From NCBI RefSeq assembly GCF_010974945.1, contig NZ_JAAIVB010000038.1:1-64000 (forward strand): a stretch of 64,000 nt of DNA, written 5' to 3'. Below, piece by piece: positions 7,823 to 15,643 of this stretch. The notes below the pieces were generated by a model. The model did no database searches. It was not told the DNA's origin and saw only the letters and a program-made list of their open reading frames with translations. A program made the translations under genes and the position numbers. The stretch's first letter is position 1. Each line of letters begins with the position of its first letter. The DNA comes from Noviherbaspirillum galbum (lineage in GTDB: Bacteria > Pseudomonadota > Gammaproteobacteria > Burkholderiales > Burkholderiaceae_D).

Positions 7823-10800
7823 TCAATGCGTCTGCAGGAGGTGGAAGAAGTCATCGGCCGGCAGCGGCTTGCTGAAGAAGTTGCCCTGCATTTCATCGCA
7901 CTTGTGCCGCCGCAGGAATTCGACCTGTTCCGCCGTTTCCACGCCTTCCGCAATGACCTTCAGGTTCAGGCTGTGGCCGAGCGAGATCACCGAACTCGTG
8001 ATGGTCGCGTCATCCAGGTCGTTGGCGATGTCGCGCACGAAGGACTGGTCGATCTTGAGGTGGTGGAGCGGAAAGCGCTTCAGGTAGGACAAGCTCGAAT
8101 AACCCGTGCCGAAGTCGTCGATGGACAGCTGCACGCCCATGCTTTCGAGCGCGCGCAGCTTGCTGATGAAAAGCTCGGCGCCATTCATGACCATGCTCTC
8201 CGTCAGTTCCAGTTCGAGGTGGCGGGCATCGAGCCCCATCGAATCGAGGGCGTCGGCCACCGAATCGACCAGGTGTTCATCGCGGAACTGGCGCGCCGAC
8301 AGGTTGACCGACACGCAGATCGGGTCGAGCCCGGCATCCTGCCAAGCCTTGTTCTGGGCGCAGGCGGTCCGCAGCACCCAGTCGCCGATGGGAACGATGA
8401 GCCCGAGTTCTTCCGCCATCGGAATGAAACGGGTCGGTGACACGAGGCCGATTTCAGGATGCCGCCAGCGGATCAGCGCTTCCGCGCCGATGATGCGCCC
8501 GGACTGGAGCTGCACCTTGGGCTGATAGAACAGCTCGAATTCCTTGCGCTCGATCGCGCGCCGCAGCGCGCCTTCCAGCTCGGCCCGCTCCACCGCGCGC
8601 ACGCTCATTTCCCGCGAATAGAATTGCAGCGCATTGCCGCGCTCTTCCTTTGCCCGGTACATGGCAATGTCGGCGTTGCGCAGCAGGACCTGGATGTCTT
8701 CGCCATCTTCCGGGAACAGCGTGATGCCGATGCTCGTCGTGACGAACAGGTCGCGTCCCTGCACCTGGATCGGCGACGCGAAGGAATGGAAGATCTTGTC
8801 GGCCACCGCGGTGGCATCCTCCGGCCCGTGCACGTCCGTCAGCAGGATGGTGAATTCGTCGCCGCCCTGGCGCGCGACCGTATCGCCGTCGCGTATCACC
8901 CGCTTCAGTCGAGCCGCCACTTCGAGCAGCAGCAGGTCGCCCATCTGGTGGCCGAAGCTGTCGTTGACGCCCTTGAAGCGGTCGAGGTCGAGGAACATCA
9001 GGGCCAGCTTGCCGCCGTTGCGGCGCGCGTGCGCCATGGCTTGCGACACCCGGTCGGACAGCAGGTTGCGGTTGGCGAGCCCGGTCAGGGCGTCGTGGTC
9101 GGCGAGATACTCGATGCGCGCTTCATAGGCCTTGCGCTCGCTGATGTCGATCGCCACGCCGTCGAAGCGCAGCAGCTTCTGGTCCTCGTCACGGATCGCG
9201 CGCGCTCTTTCCTCCACCCAGCGTACTTCGCCATCGGGCCGCACCACGCGGTATTCGTGACGGATGGACGGCGCCCGGACGAGCGAGGCGTGCGCCTGGC
9301 GGGCAGCGGCGCGGTCCTGGGGATGGATGGCGTCGAACCAGAGTTCCCGGTCGCGGTAGAACGCGTCCAGCGGCCGTCCGAACACGGTTTCCACCTTGGA
9401 GTTGAGATAGAGGAAGCGGTCCTGGGTCGCCGACCAGACCACGTTGTCGATCGAGTCGAGGATGCTGGACAGCTTTTCCTCGGTTGCCAGCAAGGCCGCC
9501 TCGGCGGCTTCGCGCGCCGCCTTCGTGCGCAGGCTGATGACGCCGTAGGAGATGTCGTCGGCGAGCTCCTCGAGCATGGCGAGATGCTCGCTGTCGAAAG
9601 GCTGCGGCTCCGATTCATAGATGGTCAGCACACCGAAGGTCTTGCCATCGTTCTTGAGCGGCAGGGAGACGGCGAAGTCGTCGGCGCCGCGCACCGCGGT
9701 GCCGTCGCCGTTCGCGGCGCCGGTGTCCGCGGTGACATCCATGACCACCCAGGGACGGGCGCTGCCTTGCCTGCCGCCGGTCGCTTCCGCCTGGGAGCGC
9801 AGCATGGCCGCAGCCGCCTGGTCCGATGCGCCCGCCGGGGGCGTCCCGGCCTGGGCCACGCGCGTGACCACGCCGGTCGACGGGTTGGTGTAGCCGATCC
9901 ACGCCATGCGGTAGCCGCCCGATTCGACGACGGCGCGGCACATGTCCTGCAGCAGCGTCGCTTCATCCGTCGCATGCACCATCACATGGTTGCATTCGGC
10001 CATCACGGTGCGCGCGCGCAGGGTGCGGCGCAAGGTTTCCTGCGCCTTCTTGCGGTCGGCCACTTCCATCTTGACCTGCACGTGCTGCTGCTGGATCTCG
10101 CCGTAGAGCAGGAGGTTGTCGTAGACCACCGCCAGCTGCGACGCCACGGTGGAGGCGGCGCGTTCGTCGACCTCGGAGAACTCCCCGCCGCCCAGCTTGT
10201 CGGCGAGGTAGATCCAGCCGAAGGTCTGTTCCTGGGACGCCACCGGGACCACCATCAGGGAACGCACCGGCGGATGCGATGCCGGCAAGCCCAGCGTTGC
10301 GGGATCTGCGCCGCGCGGGTTGGGTTGGCCAAGCTGGCCTAACCTGAGGGGCCGGCGCTGGCGCAGGACTTCGCCGAACACGCCAGCATCCGGCGCCGGC
10401 CTGCCCAGCCGGGCCAGCGTGCCCTCATCCATGCCGCGCGTGAGGAAACGCTCCAGCGTCGGCGCGCCGTGCCCGTCATGACCAAGCAGCCCGACGCCGG
10501 CAAACCTCGCCGCGCAGATGTCCTGCACCACGCGGCAGCACGTCTCCAGCAGGTGCTGCGGATCGCGTTCCGAGGTGAGTTCGATGCCGAGGTCGATCAG
10601 CGCCGTCAGGCGCAGGCTTACGCCCTGCAGCGACGACAGCGCGTCAGAGAGCTGCTGCACGACCTTCTGGAATTCTTCGCCATGCTGGGCCGCCGGCGAG
10701 CCGGCGAGCCGGGAGATGAGGTCGCGGCTGGCTTCCAGTTCGGCGAAATAGGCGCTCAGCCGGCTCTCGCCATCCATGACCTGCCGGTTCTCCCCCCGCA

Positions 10801-11203
10801 TCGCCGCAGCGGGATTGCCGGTGCCGGTCGGATCGGGAAGCCCGAGCGCCTCGTGCACGATGCGCAGGATGGTCTCCGGACCGGAAGGCTTCGGCAAGAT
10901 CCAGCGCACGCCGCAGGTGGCCGCCATGGCCCGTGCTTCGTGCTCGTGGTAGGCGGCGGTGTAGAACATGACCGGCGTGTCGGCGATGGTCGGCATGTCG
11001 CGCAGGCGTGCCACGAATTCGTAGCCGTCCATGTGCGGCATGAGGATGTCCGAGATGATCAGGTCGGGCTTGTGCGTGCCGGCCGCCTGCAATCCTTCGG
11101 CGCCATCCGCAGCCTCGATGAGGCTGTGTCCGCTGTGACCGAGAAGCACCATCAGAAATTGCCGATTCAGCACATGATCGTCAACGATCAGGATGGTTGC
11201 CAT
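7823..11203 (-). CDS. Receiver-GAF-GAF-PAS-GGDEF-EAL signalling protein (cyclic di-GMP turnover)
   Basis: 1126 residues. Order: receiver (about 1-120; phosphoacceptor Asp52 in LIISDILMPHMDG, Lys in ILPKPSG), a linker helix, a GAF-like domain (about 200-350), a second GAF (about 390-550), PAS with PAC (about 570-690, ending FDGVAIDISERKAYEARIEYLADHD), GGDEF (motif at about 780-784) with an RxxD inhibitory site (RDGD) five residues before it, and EAL (motif at about 908-910, with DDFGTGYSSL and IAEGVETAEQ). Both catalytic motifs are intact, so the protein could both make and degrade c-di-GMP. Good SD (AGGAGAG) before the ATG. It overlaps the upstream small receiver gene by 23 bp, so the two are likely cotranscribed and work in one pathway. 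Confidence 0.93.
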   Translation of the reverse strand: MATILIVDDHVLNRQFLMVLLGHSGHSLIEAADGAEGLQAAGTHKPDLIISDILMPHMDGYEFVARLRDMPTIADTPVMFYTAAYHEHEARAMAATCGVRWILPKPSGPETILRIVHEALGLPDPTGTGNPAAAMRGENRQVMDGESRLSAYFAELEASRDLISRLAGSPAAQHGEEFQKVVQQLSDALSSLQGVSLRLTALIDLGIELTSERDPQHLLETCCRVVQDICAARFAGVGLLGHDGHGAPTLERFLTRGMDEGTLARLGRPAPDAGVFGEVLRQRRPLRLGQLGQPNPRGADPATLGLPASHPPVRSLMVVPVASQEQTFGWIYLADKLGGGEFSEVDERAASTVASQLAVVYDNLLLYGEIQQQHVQVKMEVADRKKAQETLRRTLRARTVMAECNHVMVHATDEATLLQDMCRAVVESGGYRMAWIGYTNPSTGVVTRVAQAGTPPAGASDQAAAAMLRSQAEATGGRQGSARPWVVMDVTADTGAANGDGTAVRGADDFAVSLPLKNDGKTFGVLTIYESEPQPFDSEHLAMLEELADDISYGVISLRTKAAREAAEAALLATEEKLSSILDSIDNVVWSATQDRFLYLNSKVETVFGRPLDAFYRDRELWFDAIHPQDRAAARQAHASLVRAPSIRHEYRVVRPDGEVRWVEERARAIRDEDQKLLRFDGVAIDISERKAYEARIEYLADHDALTGLANRNLLSDRVSQAMAHARRNGGKLALMFLDLDRFKGVNDSFGHQMGDLLLLEVAARLKRVIRDGDTVARQGGDEFTILLTDVHGPEDATAVADKIFHSFASPIQVQGRDLFVTTSIGITLFPEDGEDIQVLLRNADIAMYRAKEERGNALQFYSREMSVRAVERAELEGALRRAIERKEFELFYQPKVQLQSGRIIGAEALIRWRHPEIGLVSPTRFIPMAEELGLIVPIGDWVLRTACAQNKAWQDAGLDPICVSVNLSARQFRDEHLVDSVADALDSMGLDARHLELELTESMVMNGAELFISKLRALESMGVQLSIDDFGTGYSSLSYLKRFPLHHLKIDQSFVRDIANDLDDATITSSVISLGHSLNLKVIAEGVETAEQVEFLRRHKCDEMQGNFFSKPLPADDFFHLLQTH

Positions 11204-11582
11204 TCTCTCTCCTGAGTTGACGGGGCGGGCGAACTGCGCACAGCCGCTCGACGGCGTCGATCAGCGCATCGGGAACGATGGGGTGGGGCAGGGTGGCATC
11301 GAAGCCGGCGTCATTCCCCTCGCCGCGTTCGCCCGCGAGGGCAATGACCGGCACCGCGCGGCGCGGCGCATCGCTGCGGACCAAGGCAAGGAGGTCCCGG
11401 GCGGGCCTGCGCGGCAGTCCGGTCTTGGTGATCACCAGGTCGGGGTGTTCGCGGCGGAAAACGTCGACGGCTTCGTCGCCATCGTGGGCACAGAGCGTGT
11501 CGTAACCTGCGGCTTGCAACGTGTACATCAATAATTCCATGTCGGCGGGGTCGTCTTCGACAATCAGGACGCGGACCATCAT
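11181..11582 (-). CDS. Degenerate response-regulator receiver protein (no phosphoacceptor Asp)
   Basis: 133 residues, single receiver domain, no output domain. The acidic pocket VEDDPAD is present, but the position of the phosphoacceptor reads DLVITKTGLP, with Lys where Asp is expected, and the conserved C-terminal Lys-Pro is replaced by His-Pro (ATLPHPIVP). It is therefore likely a pseudo-receiver that does not take part in Asp phosphotransfer. Tandem ATGs at 11582 and 11579. It overlaps the following 1126-residue c-di-GMP protein by 23 bp, suggesting that it acts as a phosphorylation-independent partner of that protein; this is inference. Confidence 0.82.
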   Translation of the reverse strand: MMVRVLIVEDDPADMELLMYTLQAAGYDTLCAHDGDEAVDVFRREHPDLVITKTGLPRRPARDLLALVRSDAPRRAVPVIALAGERGEGNDAGFDATLPHPIVPDALIDAVERLCAVRPPRQLRRENGNHPDR

Positions 11583-12015
11583 TCATTCTCCTTCATTCGC
11601 GCCGGGCGGAAGGACTTGGAAAGGATGTTTCCTTCTGGCCATAATTGTGTCCTGATAACATCACCGGGGCTTTGCGGAATATTCAATGTAGGGCACCTTT
11701 TTTCGCGGCGTCTACTGAGCGCAGAAGTGGCGGGGACAACGGGCGAGCAACCGGGACACGACAGATGCGAATATGGGTTGGGCGGGACGTGGCGCGCCAG
11801 GATATTCGAACGACTTTCATCAAAGACAAGTCGCGATGGAAAAGGTTTCCTCGTCCGTCGCCCGGGGGCGCTTTATGAAGCTGACAAATTGCGCTACGAT
11901 GTCGGAAGCGCCGATTTGCTACCGCTTGCGGGCGCTGGAAACCGAGTTTCGCTCATTATGAGCGGTTGTCGGTCCATCCGAAAAAATGCCGCTAAACTGG
12001 GATGAACATGCAACG

Positions 12016-12048
12016 AACCCGTTTAGGCGAACGCCGGACGGGTTTTTT
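12016..12048 (+). terminator. Orphan intrinsic terminator upstream of the Cys/Met enzyme gene
   Basis: AACCCGT (12016-12022) pairs with ACGGGTT (12038-12044), the loop contains an inner GGCG/CGCC stem, and a T6 run (12043-12048) follows. It points rightwards and ends 126 bp before the start codon at 12174, with no gene on the plus strand immediately before it. It could be an attenuator for the downstream gene or the end of a small RNA. Confidence 0.7.
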
Positions 12049-12116
12049 CATTTGATCGCGATGCTGCGCACCTTGCCCGCACGGGCGGGCCATCGATCCG
12101 GCGCGGCGCGCATGCT

Positions 12117-12161
12117 ACTGATGCCACTGATGCCACTGATGCCACTGATGCCACTGATGCT
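12117..12161 (+). repeat. Five tandem copies of a 9-bp unit (ACTGATGCC) before a start codon
   Basis: Units at 12117, 12126, 12135, 12144 and 12153; the first four are identical and the fifth ends in T. The array stops 12 bp before the ATG at 12174, directly next to the probable SD (ACAGG, 12162-12166). Copy number changes would alter the spacing of upstream elements relative to the ribosome-binding site without altering the protein. In the frame of a weak ORF starting at 11986 the unit encodes Leu-Met-Pro repeats. Confidence 0.9.
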
Positions 12162-12173
12162 ACAGGTCCTGCC

Positions 12174-13415
12174 ATGACAGACACGAGGAAGTTCGGATTC
12201 ACCACCACCATCCTGCACAACGACCGGCAGAAGCCGATCGAGCATGGTTCCTTGCACAAGCCCATCCACACATCGGTGACCTTCGGTTACCGCGATGCCC
12301 GGCAACTGGCCGAGGTCTTCCAGGGCAAGCAGCCGGGATTCCGTTACGGCCGCCAGGGCAATCCCACGGTCGCCTCCCTCGAGGACAAGGTCAACCGCAT
12401 GGAAGACGGCATGGCGACGATCTGCTTCGCGACCGGCATGGCGGCGATCGGCGCGCTGGCCCAGGCCCTCCTGCGCGAGGGCGACCACGTCGTGTCTTCC
12501 GCCTTCTTGTTCGGCAATACGAACAGCCTCTGGCAGACCGTCGACATGCAGGGCGTGGACGTCACGATGGTCGATGCCACCGACGTGGCGCAGGTCGAGG
12601 CCGCGCTGGCGCCCAATACCCGCATGGTGTTCGTCGAAACCATCGCCAATCCGCGCACGCAGATCGCCGACCTGCGCCGCATCGGCGAACTTTGCCGTGA
12701 CCGCGGCATCCTTTACGTGGTCGACAACACCATGACTTCGCCTTACCTGTTCCGTCCCAAGTCGGTAGGCGCCGGCCTGGTCGTGAATGCGCTCACGAAG
12801 TCCATCGCCGGACACGGCATCGCGCTCGGCGGCAGCCTGACCGACACCGGCCTGTTCGACTGGAACCGCTATCCGAACATCCTCGACACCTACAAGCGCT
12901 TCGCCACGCCGCAGTGGGGCATGGCCCAGATCCGCGCCAAGAGCCTGCGCGACTTCGGCGCCTCCCTCGGGCCGGAAGCGGCGCACCACATCGCCGTCGG
13001 CGCCGAGACGCTGTCGCTGCGCATGGAGCGGGCCTGCGCCAATGCCATGGCCCTGGCGCGCATGCTCGATGCCGACGACCGCGTCGCCGCCGTGTATTAC
13101 CCGGGACTGGAATCCCATCCGCAGCATGCCATCGCGCGCGAACTGTTCGCCGGCTTCGGCAGCCTGCTCAGCTTCGAGCTCCGCGATGACATCGATTGCT
13201 TCGATTATCTGAACCGCTTGCAGCTCGCGATCCCGACCAGCAATCTCGGCGATACCCGCACGCTGGTCATTCCCGTCGCGCATACCATCTTCTACGAGAT
13301 GGGCAGGGAGCGGCGCGCCAGCATGGGCATCGCGGAATCGCTGATTCGCGTCTCGGTCGGGATCGAGGATGCCGCCGACCTGGTGGCGGACTTCCAGGAA
13401 GCGCTGGCTGGATGA
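12174..13415 (+). CDS. PLP-dependent Cys/Met metabolism enzyme (cystathionine gamma-synthase family)
   Basis: 413 residues with the full fold-type I Cys/Met enzyme pattern: FRYGRQGNPTVASLE (substrate and PLP loop), ATGMAAIGALAQALL, VVDNTMTSPYL with the PLP-nitrogen Asp184, and the Schiff-base Lys209 in NALTKSIAGHG. Family reactions include cystathionine gamma-synthase, beta- or gamma-lyase and O-acyl-homoserine sulfhydrylase; sequence alone does not settle which. Start ATG 12174 has ACAGG 8 bp upstream. Its leader carries an orphan terminator and a 9-bp repeat array. After the stop, a GC-rich stem (CCGGCCC 13421-13427 with GGGCCGG 13432-13438) separates it from the convergent LOG-family gene. 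Confidence 0.9.
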   Translation: MTDTRKFGFTTTILHNDRQKPIEHGSLHKPIHTSVTFGYRDARQLAEVFQGKQPGFRYGRQGNPTVASLEDKVNRMEDGMATICFATGMAAIGALAQALLREGDHVVSSAFLFGNTNSLWQTVDMQGVDVTMVDATDVAQVEAALAPNTRMVFVETIANPRTQIADLRRIGELCRDRGILYVVDNTMTSPYLFRPKSVGAGLVVNALTKSIAGHGIALGGSLTDTGLFDWNRYPNILDTYKRFATPQWGMAQIRAKSLRDFGASLGPEAAHHIAVGAETLSLRMERACANAMALARMLDADDRVAAVYYPGLESHPQHAIARELFAGFGSLLSFELRDDIDCFDYLNRLQLAIPTSNLGDTRTLVIPVAHTIFYEMGRERRASMGIAESLIRVSVGIEDAADLVADFQEALAG

Positions 13416-13452
13416 CGGGCCCGGCCCGCGAGGGCCGGCGCCGGCCGCGGCA

Positions 13453-14043
13453 TCAGATGATCTTTGCCGCTTCTTCCGGCGGCAGCAGGCCGCCGTCGCC
13501 GCCGCGGAAGGCATGCATGCGCGAGACCAGCGCATCGGGCGAGGCGTCGCTGAGCAACAGGGTTGCCTGCTTCTCCTTCAGGAAGCCTTCGTCCACCACG
13601 TGCTTGAGGAAGGCGAGCAGGGCATCGTAGAAGCCGGCCGCATTCAGCAGGCCGATCGGCTTGGCGTGGAAGCCGAGCTGGGCCCAGGTAAAAATCTCGA
13701 ACAGTTCTTCCAGGGTGCCGATGCCGCCCGGCATGGCGATGAAGCCGTCCGCCAGGTCGGCCATCATTGCCTTGCGCTCGTGCATGTCCTTGACGACGTG
13801 CAGCCGCGTCAGGCCGGCATGGCCGACCTCCTTGTCCATGAGCGCCCTCGGGATCACGCCCGTGGCGCGTCCCCCGAGCCGCATCACCTCGTCGGCAATC
13901 ACGCCCATCAGGCCGACGTTGCCGCCGCCATAGACCAGTTCAATGCCGTTGTTCACCATCGTCGCAGCCAGGCCGCGCGCGGCATCGGCATAGCGCGGGG
14001 AATGGCCGGGCGAGGCCCCGCAATATACGCAAATCGCTTTCAT
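13453..14043 (-). CDS. LOG family protein (TIGR00730; cytokinin riboside 5'-monophosphate phosphoribohydrolase-like)
   Basis: 196 residues from the ATG at 14043 (MKAICVYCGASPG, the standard family start; an in-frame ATG at 14151 gives a poor N-terminal extension). The defining PGGxGTxxE motif is present as PGGIGTLEE, along with VYGGGNVGLMG. Characterised members cleave nucleoside monophosphates at the N-glycosidic bond; older annotation as lysine decarboxylase is misleading. It lies 55 bp downstream of the TPR gene in the same direction and may be part of the TetR-TPR transcription unit. Confidence 0.92.
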   Translation of the reverse strand: MKAICVYCGASPGHSPRYADAARGLAATMVNNGIELVYGGGNVGLMGVIADEVMRLGGRATGVIPRALMDKEVGHAGLTRLHVVKDMHERKAMMADLADGFIAMPGGIGTLEELFEIFTWAQLGFHAKPIGLLNAAGFYDALLAFLKHVVDEGFLKEKQATLLLSDASPDALVSRMHAFRGGDGGLLPPEEAAKII

Positions 14044-14098
14044 CGTGTGCATCCGGCGAACGCCGCCCGGTCGGAGCGCGGCGCCGCGTCGTAAGTGT

Positions 14099-14872
14099 TC
14101 AGTCTTCCAGTTCTTCCCTGGCGAGTTCGACGTCGAGCCGTTCCATCGCATCCAGGGCTTCGCAGGCGGCCGCTTCTTCGTACAGCTTGACCGCCTCGTT
14201 CATCTTCTTTTTCCCTTCGAGCATCACCAGGCCATTGGCGTATTCGACGCGCGCAATCGCGGAATGCGGGTTCAGCTTGAGGGCCGCCTGGAACATCTTC
14301 AGGCCTTCTTCCTTCTTCGCGCCATAGGTCAGTCCTCCGATCATCGCGCCCACCTTGTCGATAATCTCGGCGTGATAGGTTCCGAGGCCGATGTGCGCGT
14401 CCGCGTGCTTGGGCGCGAGCTTGACCGCCATGTCGAGGCTGGCCTTGACCTTGCTGCCTATCCCCTGGGACAGCGCCTTCACGATGGAGATTCCCTGCGC
14501 ATAACGGCCGAGCGCGTAGGCGTGCCAGTAGTAGGCAGCGGCATTCTTCGGCTGCTCCTTCTGCTGTTCCTCGCAGCGTGCGGCAACCTCCTCGAACAAG
14601 GCAAGCTTCTTCTTCTCCGATTTTTCCAGGTAGTTGGCATAGATGCTCGTGGCCTTGTTGGCGACGGCGTAGCCATCGATGCCGTGCCCCAGGCCCAGCT
14701 TCGCGGCCTTCTCGAATTCGCCGGCGTGAAAGGCGATCCAGGCTTCCACCAATCCCGCATCCTTGGGGAATGGTTCAGCGTCGCCGGCATGCAAACGCGC
14801 CCATGCCTTCTTCAGGCTGGCGGCGGTATAAACGTATTGGTCCTCAGCATAGGGAAATTTTGTCCAGGCCAT
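14099..14872 (-). CDS. Tetratricopeptide-repeat protein
   Basis: 257 residues, no signal peptide. TPR-like helices are seen in the second half (ASLDMAVKLAPKHADAHIGLGTYHAEI; FQAALKLNPHSAIARVEYANGL; NEAVKLYEEAAACEALDAMERLDVELA). Lys/Glu-rich and probably cytoplasmic. Function not known; TPR proteins are protein-interaction scaffolds. The start lies 4 bp after the stop of the upstream TetR-family regulator, so the two are one operon, suggesting control by that regulator. Confidence 0.85.
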   Translation of the reverse strand: MAWTKFPYAEDQYVYTAASLKKAWARLHAGDAEPFPKDAGLVEAWIAFHAGEFEKAAKLGLGHGIDGYAVANKATSIYANYLEKSEKKKLALFEEVAARCEEQQKEQPKNAAAYYWHAYALGRYAQGISIVKALSQGIGSKVKASLDMAVKLAPKHADAHIGLGTYHAEIIDKVGAMIGGLTYGAKKEEGLKMFQAALKLNPHSAIARVEYANGLVMLEGKKKMNEAVKLYEEAAACEALDAMERLDVELAREELED

Positions 14873-14876
14873 GCGC

Positions 14877-15548
14877 TCACCCTTGTTTCAGTTTCTTGAG
14901 ATATTCCTCCGCCAGCTTGTCGAACAGCAGCCGGGTTTCGCCGCGGAGGTAGGGACCGATCAGGGACAGCACCTGGTAGCAGCCGCGCGCAAGCGCTTCG
15001 GCCATGGCTTCCTGTTCGGAATACTTGCGTGGGTTGCGCACATACTCGTAGGAGAGCCAGTATGTGGCAACGACCACCATGTTGGTCGCGAGCGCGTCGA
15101 TCTCGCGGTCGTTCGCTTCCAGCGCGTTGTCGGCCCGCAGGCCGAGGCAATGCTGCTTCGCGATCTTCACGCAGTGCGCAAGGATCTGCTTGAAATGCAG
15201 TTCCAGCTTGCGGTTGCGCGACAGCAGGTCATTGAGGTCGCGGTAGAAGAAGCGGTAGCGCCAGATGAGCTCGAAGCTCAGGTGCAGGTAGAGCCAGACG
15301 TCTTCCATGTTGGGGCGGCGTCCCTCGGGCAGCGCCAGCATCCGTGTGATCTCCGCCTCGAACTGCGTGAACAGCGAATTGACGATGTCGTCCTTGTTGC
15401 GGAAGTGGTAGTACAGGTTGCCGGGCGAGATGTTCATCTCCTCGGCGATGACGGTGGTGGTGATGTTGGGCTCACCGAATTCATTGAACAGCCGCAGGGA
15501 TAACTCCAGGATTCGTTCGCGCGTGCGCCGCGGAGCCTTGTGTTGCAT
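14877..15548 (-). CDS. TetR/AcrR family transcriptional regulator
   Basis: 223 residues from the ATG at 15548, which has GAGG upstream; the longer frame to 15830 is not supported. The N-terminal HTH (ERILELSLRLFNEFGEPNITTTVIAEEMNISPGNLYYHFRNKDDIV) is textbook TetR. The ligand-binding C-terminal part (about 60-223) is aromatic-rich (LIWRYRFFYRDLNDLLSRN), a pattern I associate with regulators near fatty acid or polyhydroxyalkanoate genes. It precedes the TPR gene by 4 bp. The 95 bp up to the patatin-gene stop hold its promoter. Likely an autorepressor; ligand unknown. Confidence 0.92.
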   Translation of the reverse strand: MQHKAPRRTRERILELSLRLFNEFGEPNITTTVIAEEMNISPGNLYYHFRNKDDIVNSLFTQFEAEITRMLALPEGRRPNMEDVWLYLHLSFELIWRYRFFYRDLNDLLSRNRKLELHFKQILAHCVKIAKQHCLGLRADNALEANDREIDALATNMVVVATYWLSYEYVRNPRKYSEQEAMAEALARGCYQVLSLIGPYLRGETRLLFDKLAEEYLKKLKQG

Positions 15549-15643
15549 GCTAGCTGCCTCCCGTTTGTGCTTTGGTTTGGTTGCTAGCATAACATCGTTG
15601 ATTGAAGCTGCAAGCGGGTTCTCGCGCCGCCGTGGCTTGCCGG

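Larger units (their letters stand above)
11583..12173. other. 591-bp intergenic region without a convincing gene
   Basis: Several short ORFs occur on the plus strand (11616-12005, 11645-11878, 11773-11961, 11986-12177), but none has a recognisable family or a convincing SD, and they overlap each other. The region holds the upstream sequence of the leftward response-regulator pair, a hairpin GCTCATTATGAGC at 11951-11963, a strong intrinsic terminator at 12016-12048 with no assigned gene before it, and the 9-bp tandem repeat at 12117-12161. The presence of the terminator suggests a short transcript, either an attenuated leader or a small RNA, starting somewhere between about 11650 and 12000. 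I could not identify a good promoter. Confidence 0.5.

Noticed and set aside
8459-10342. 627-codon open frame on the plus strand
   Set aside because: Reverse-strand shadow of the GGDEF-EAL gene, whose catalytic motifs are clear.
11616-12005. Possible 129-residue gene in the 11.6-12.0 kb gap
   Set aside because: No SD, no recognisable domain, and other frames overlap it; the composition does not stand out. Kept only as part of an unexplained intergenic region.
12117-12161. CRISPR array
   Set aside because: The repeats are 9 bp and contiguous with no spacers; no cas genes nearby.
12049-12173. SAM or SAH riboswitch before the Cys/Met enzyme
   Set aside because: None of the conserved cores that I know is visible; only a terminator and a tandem repeat are seen.
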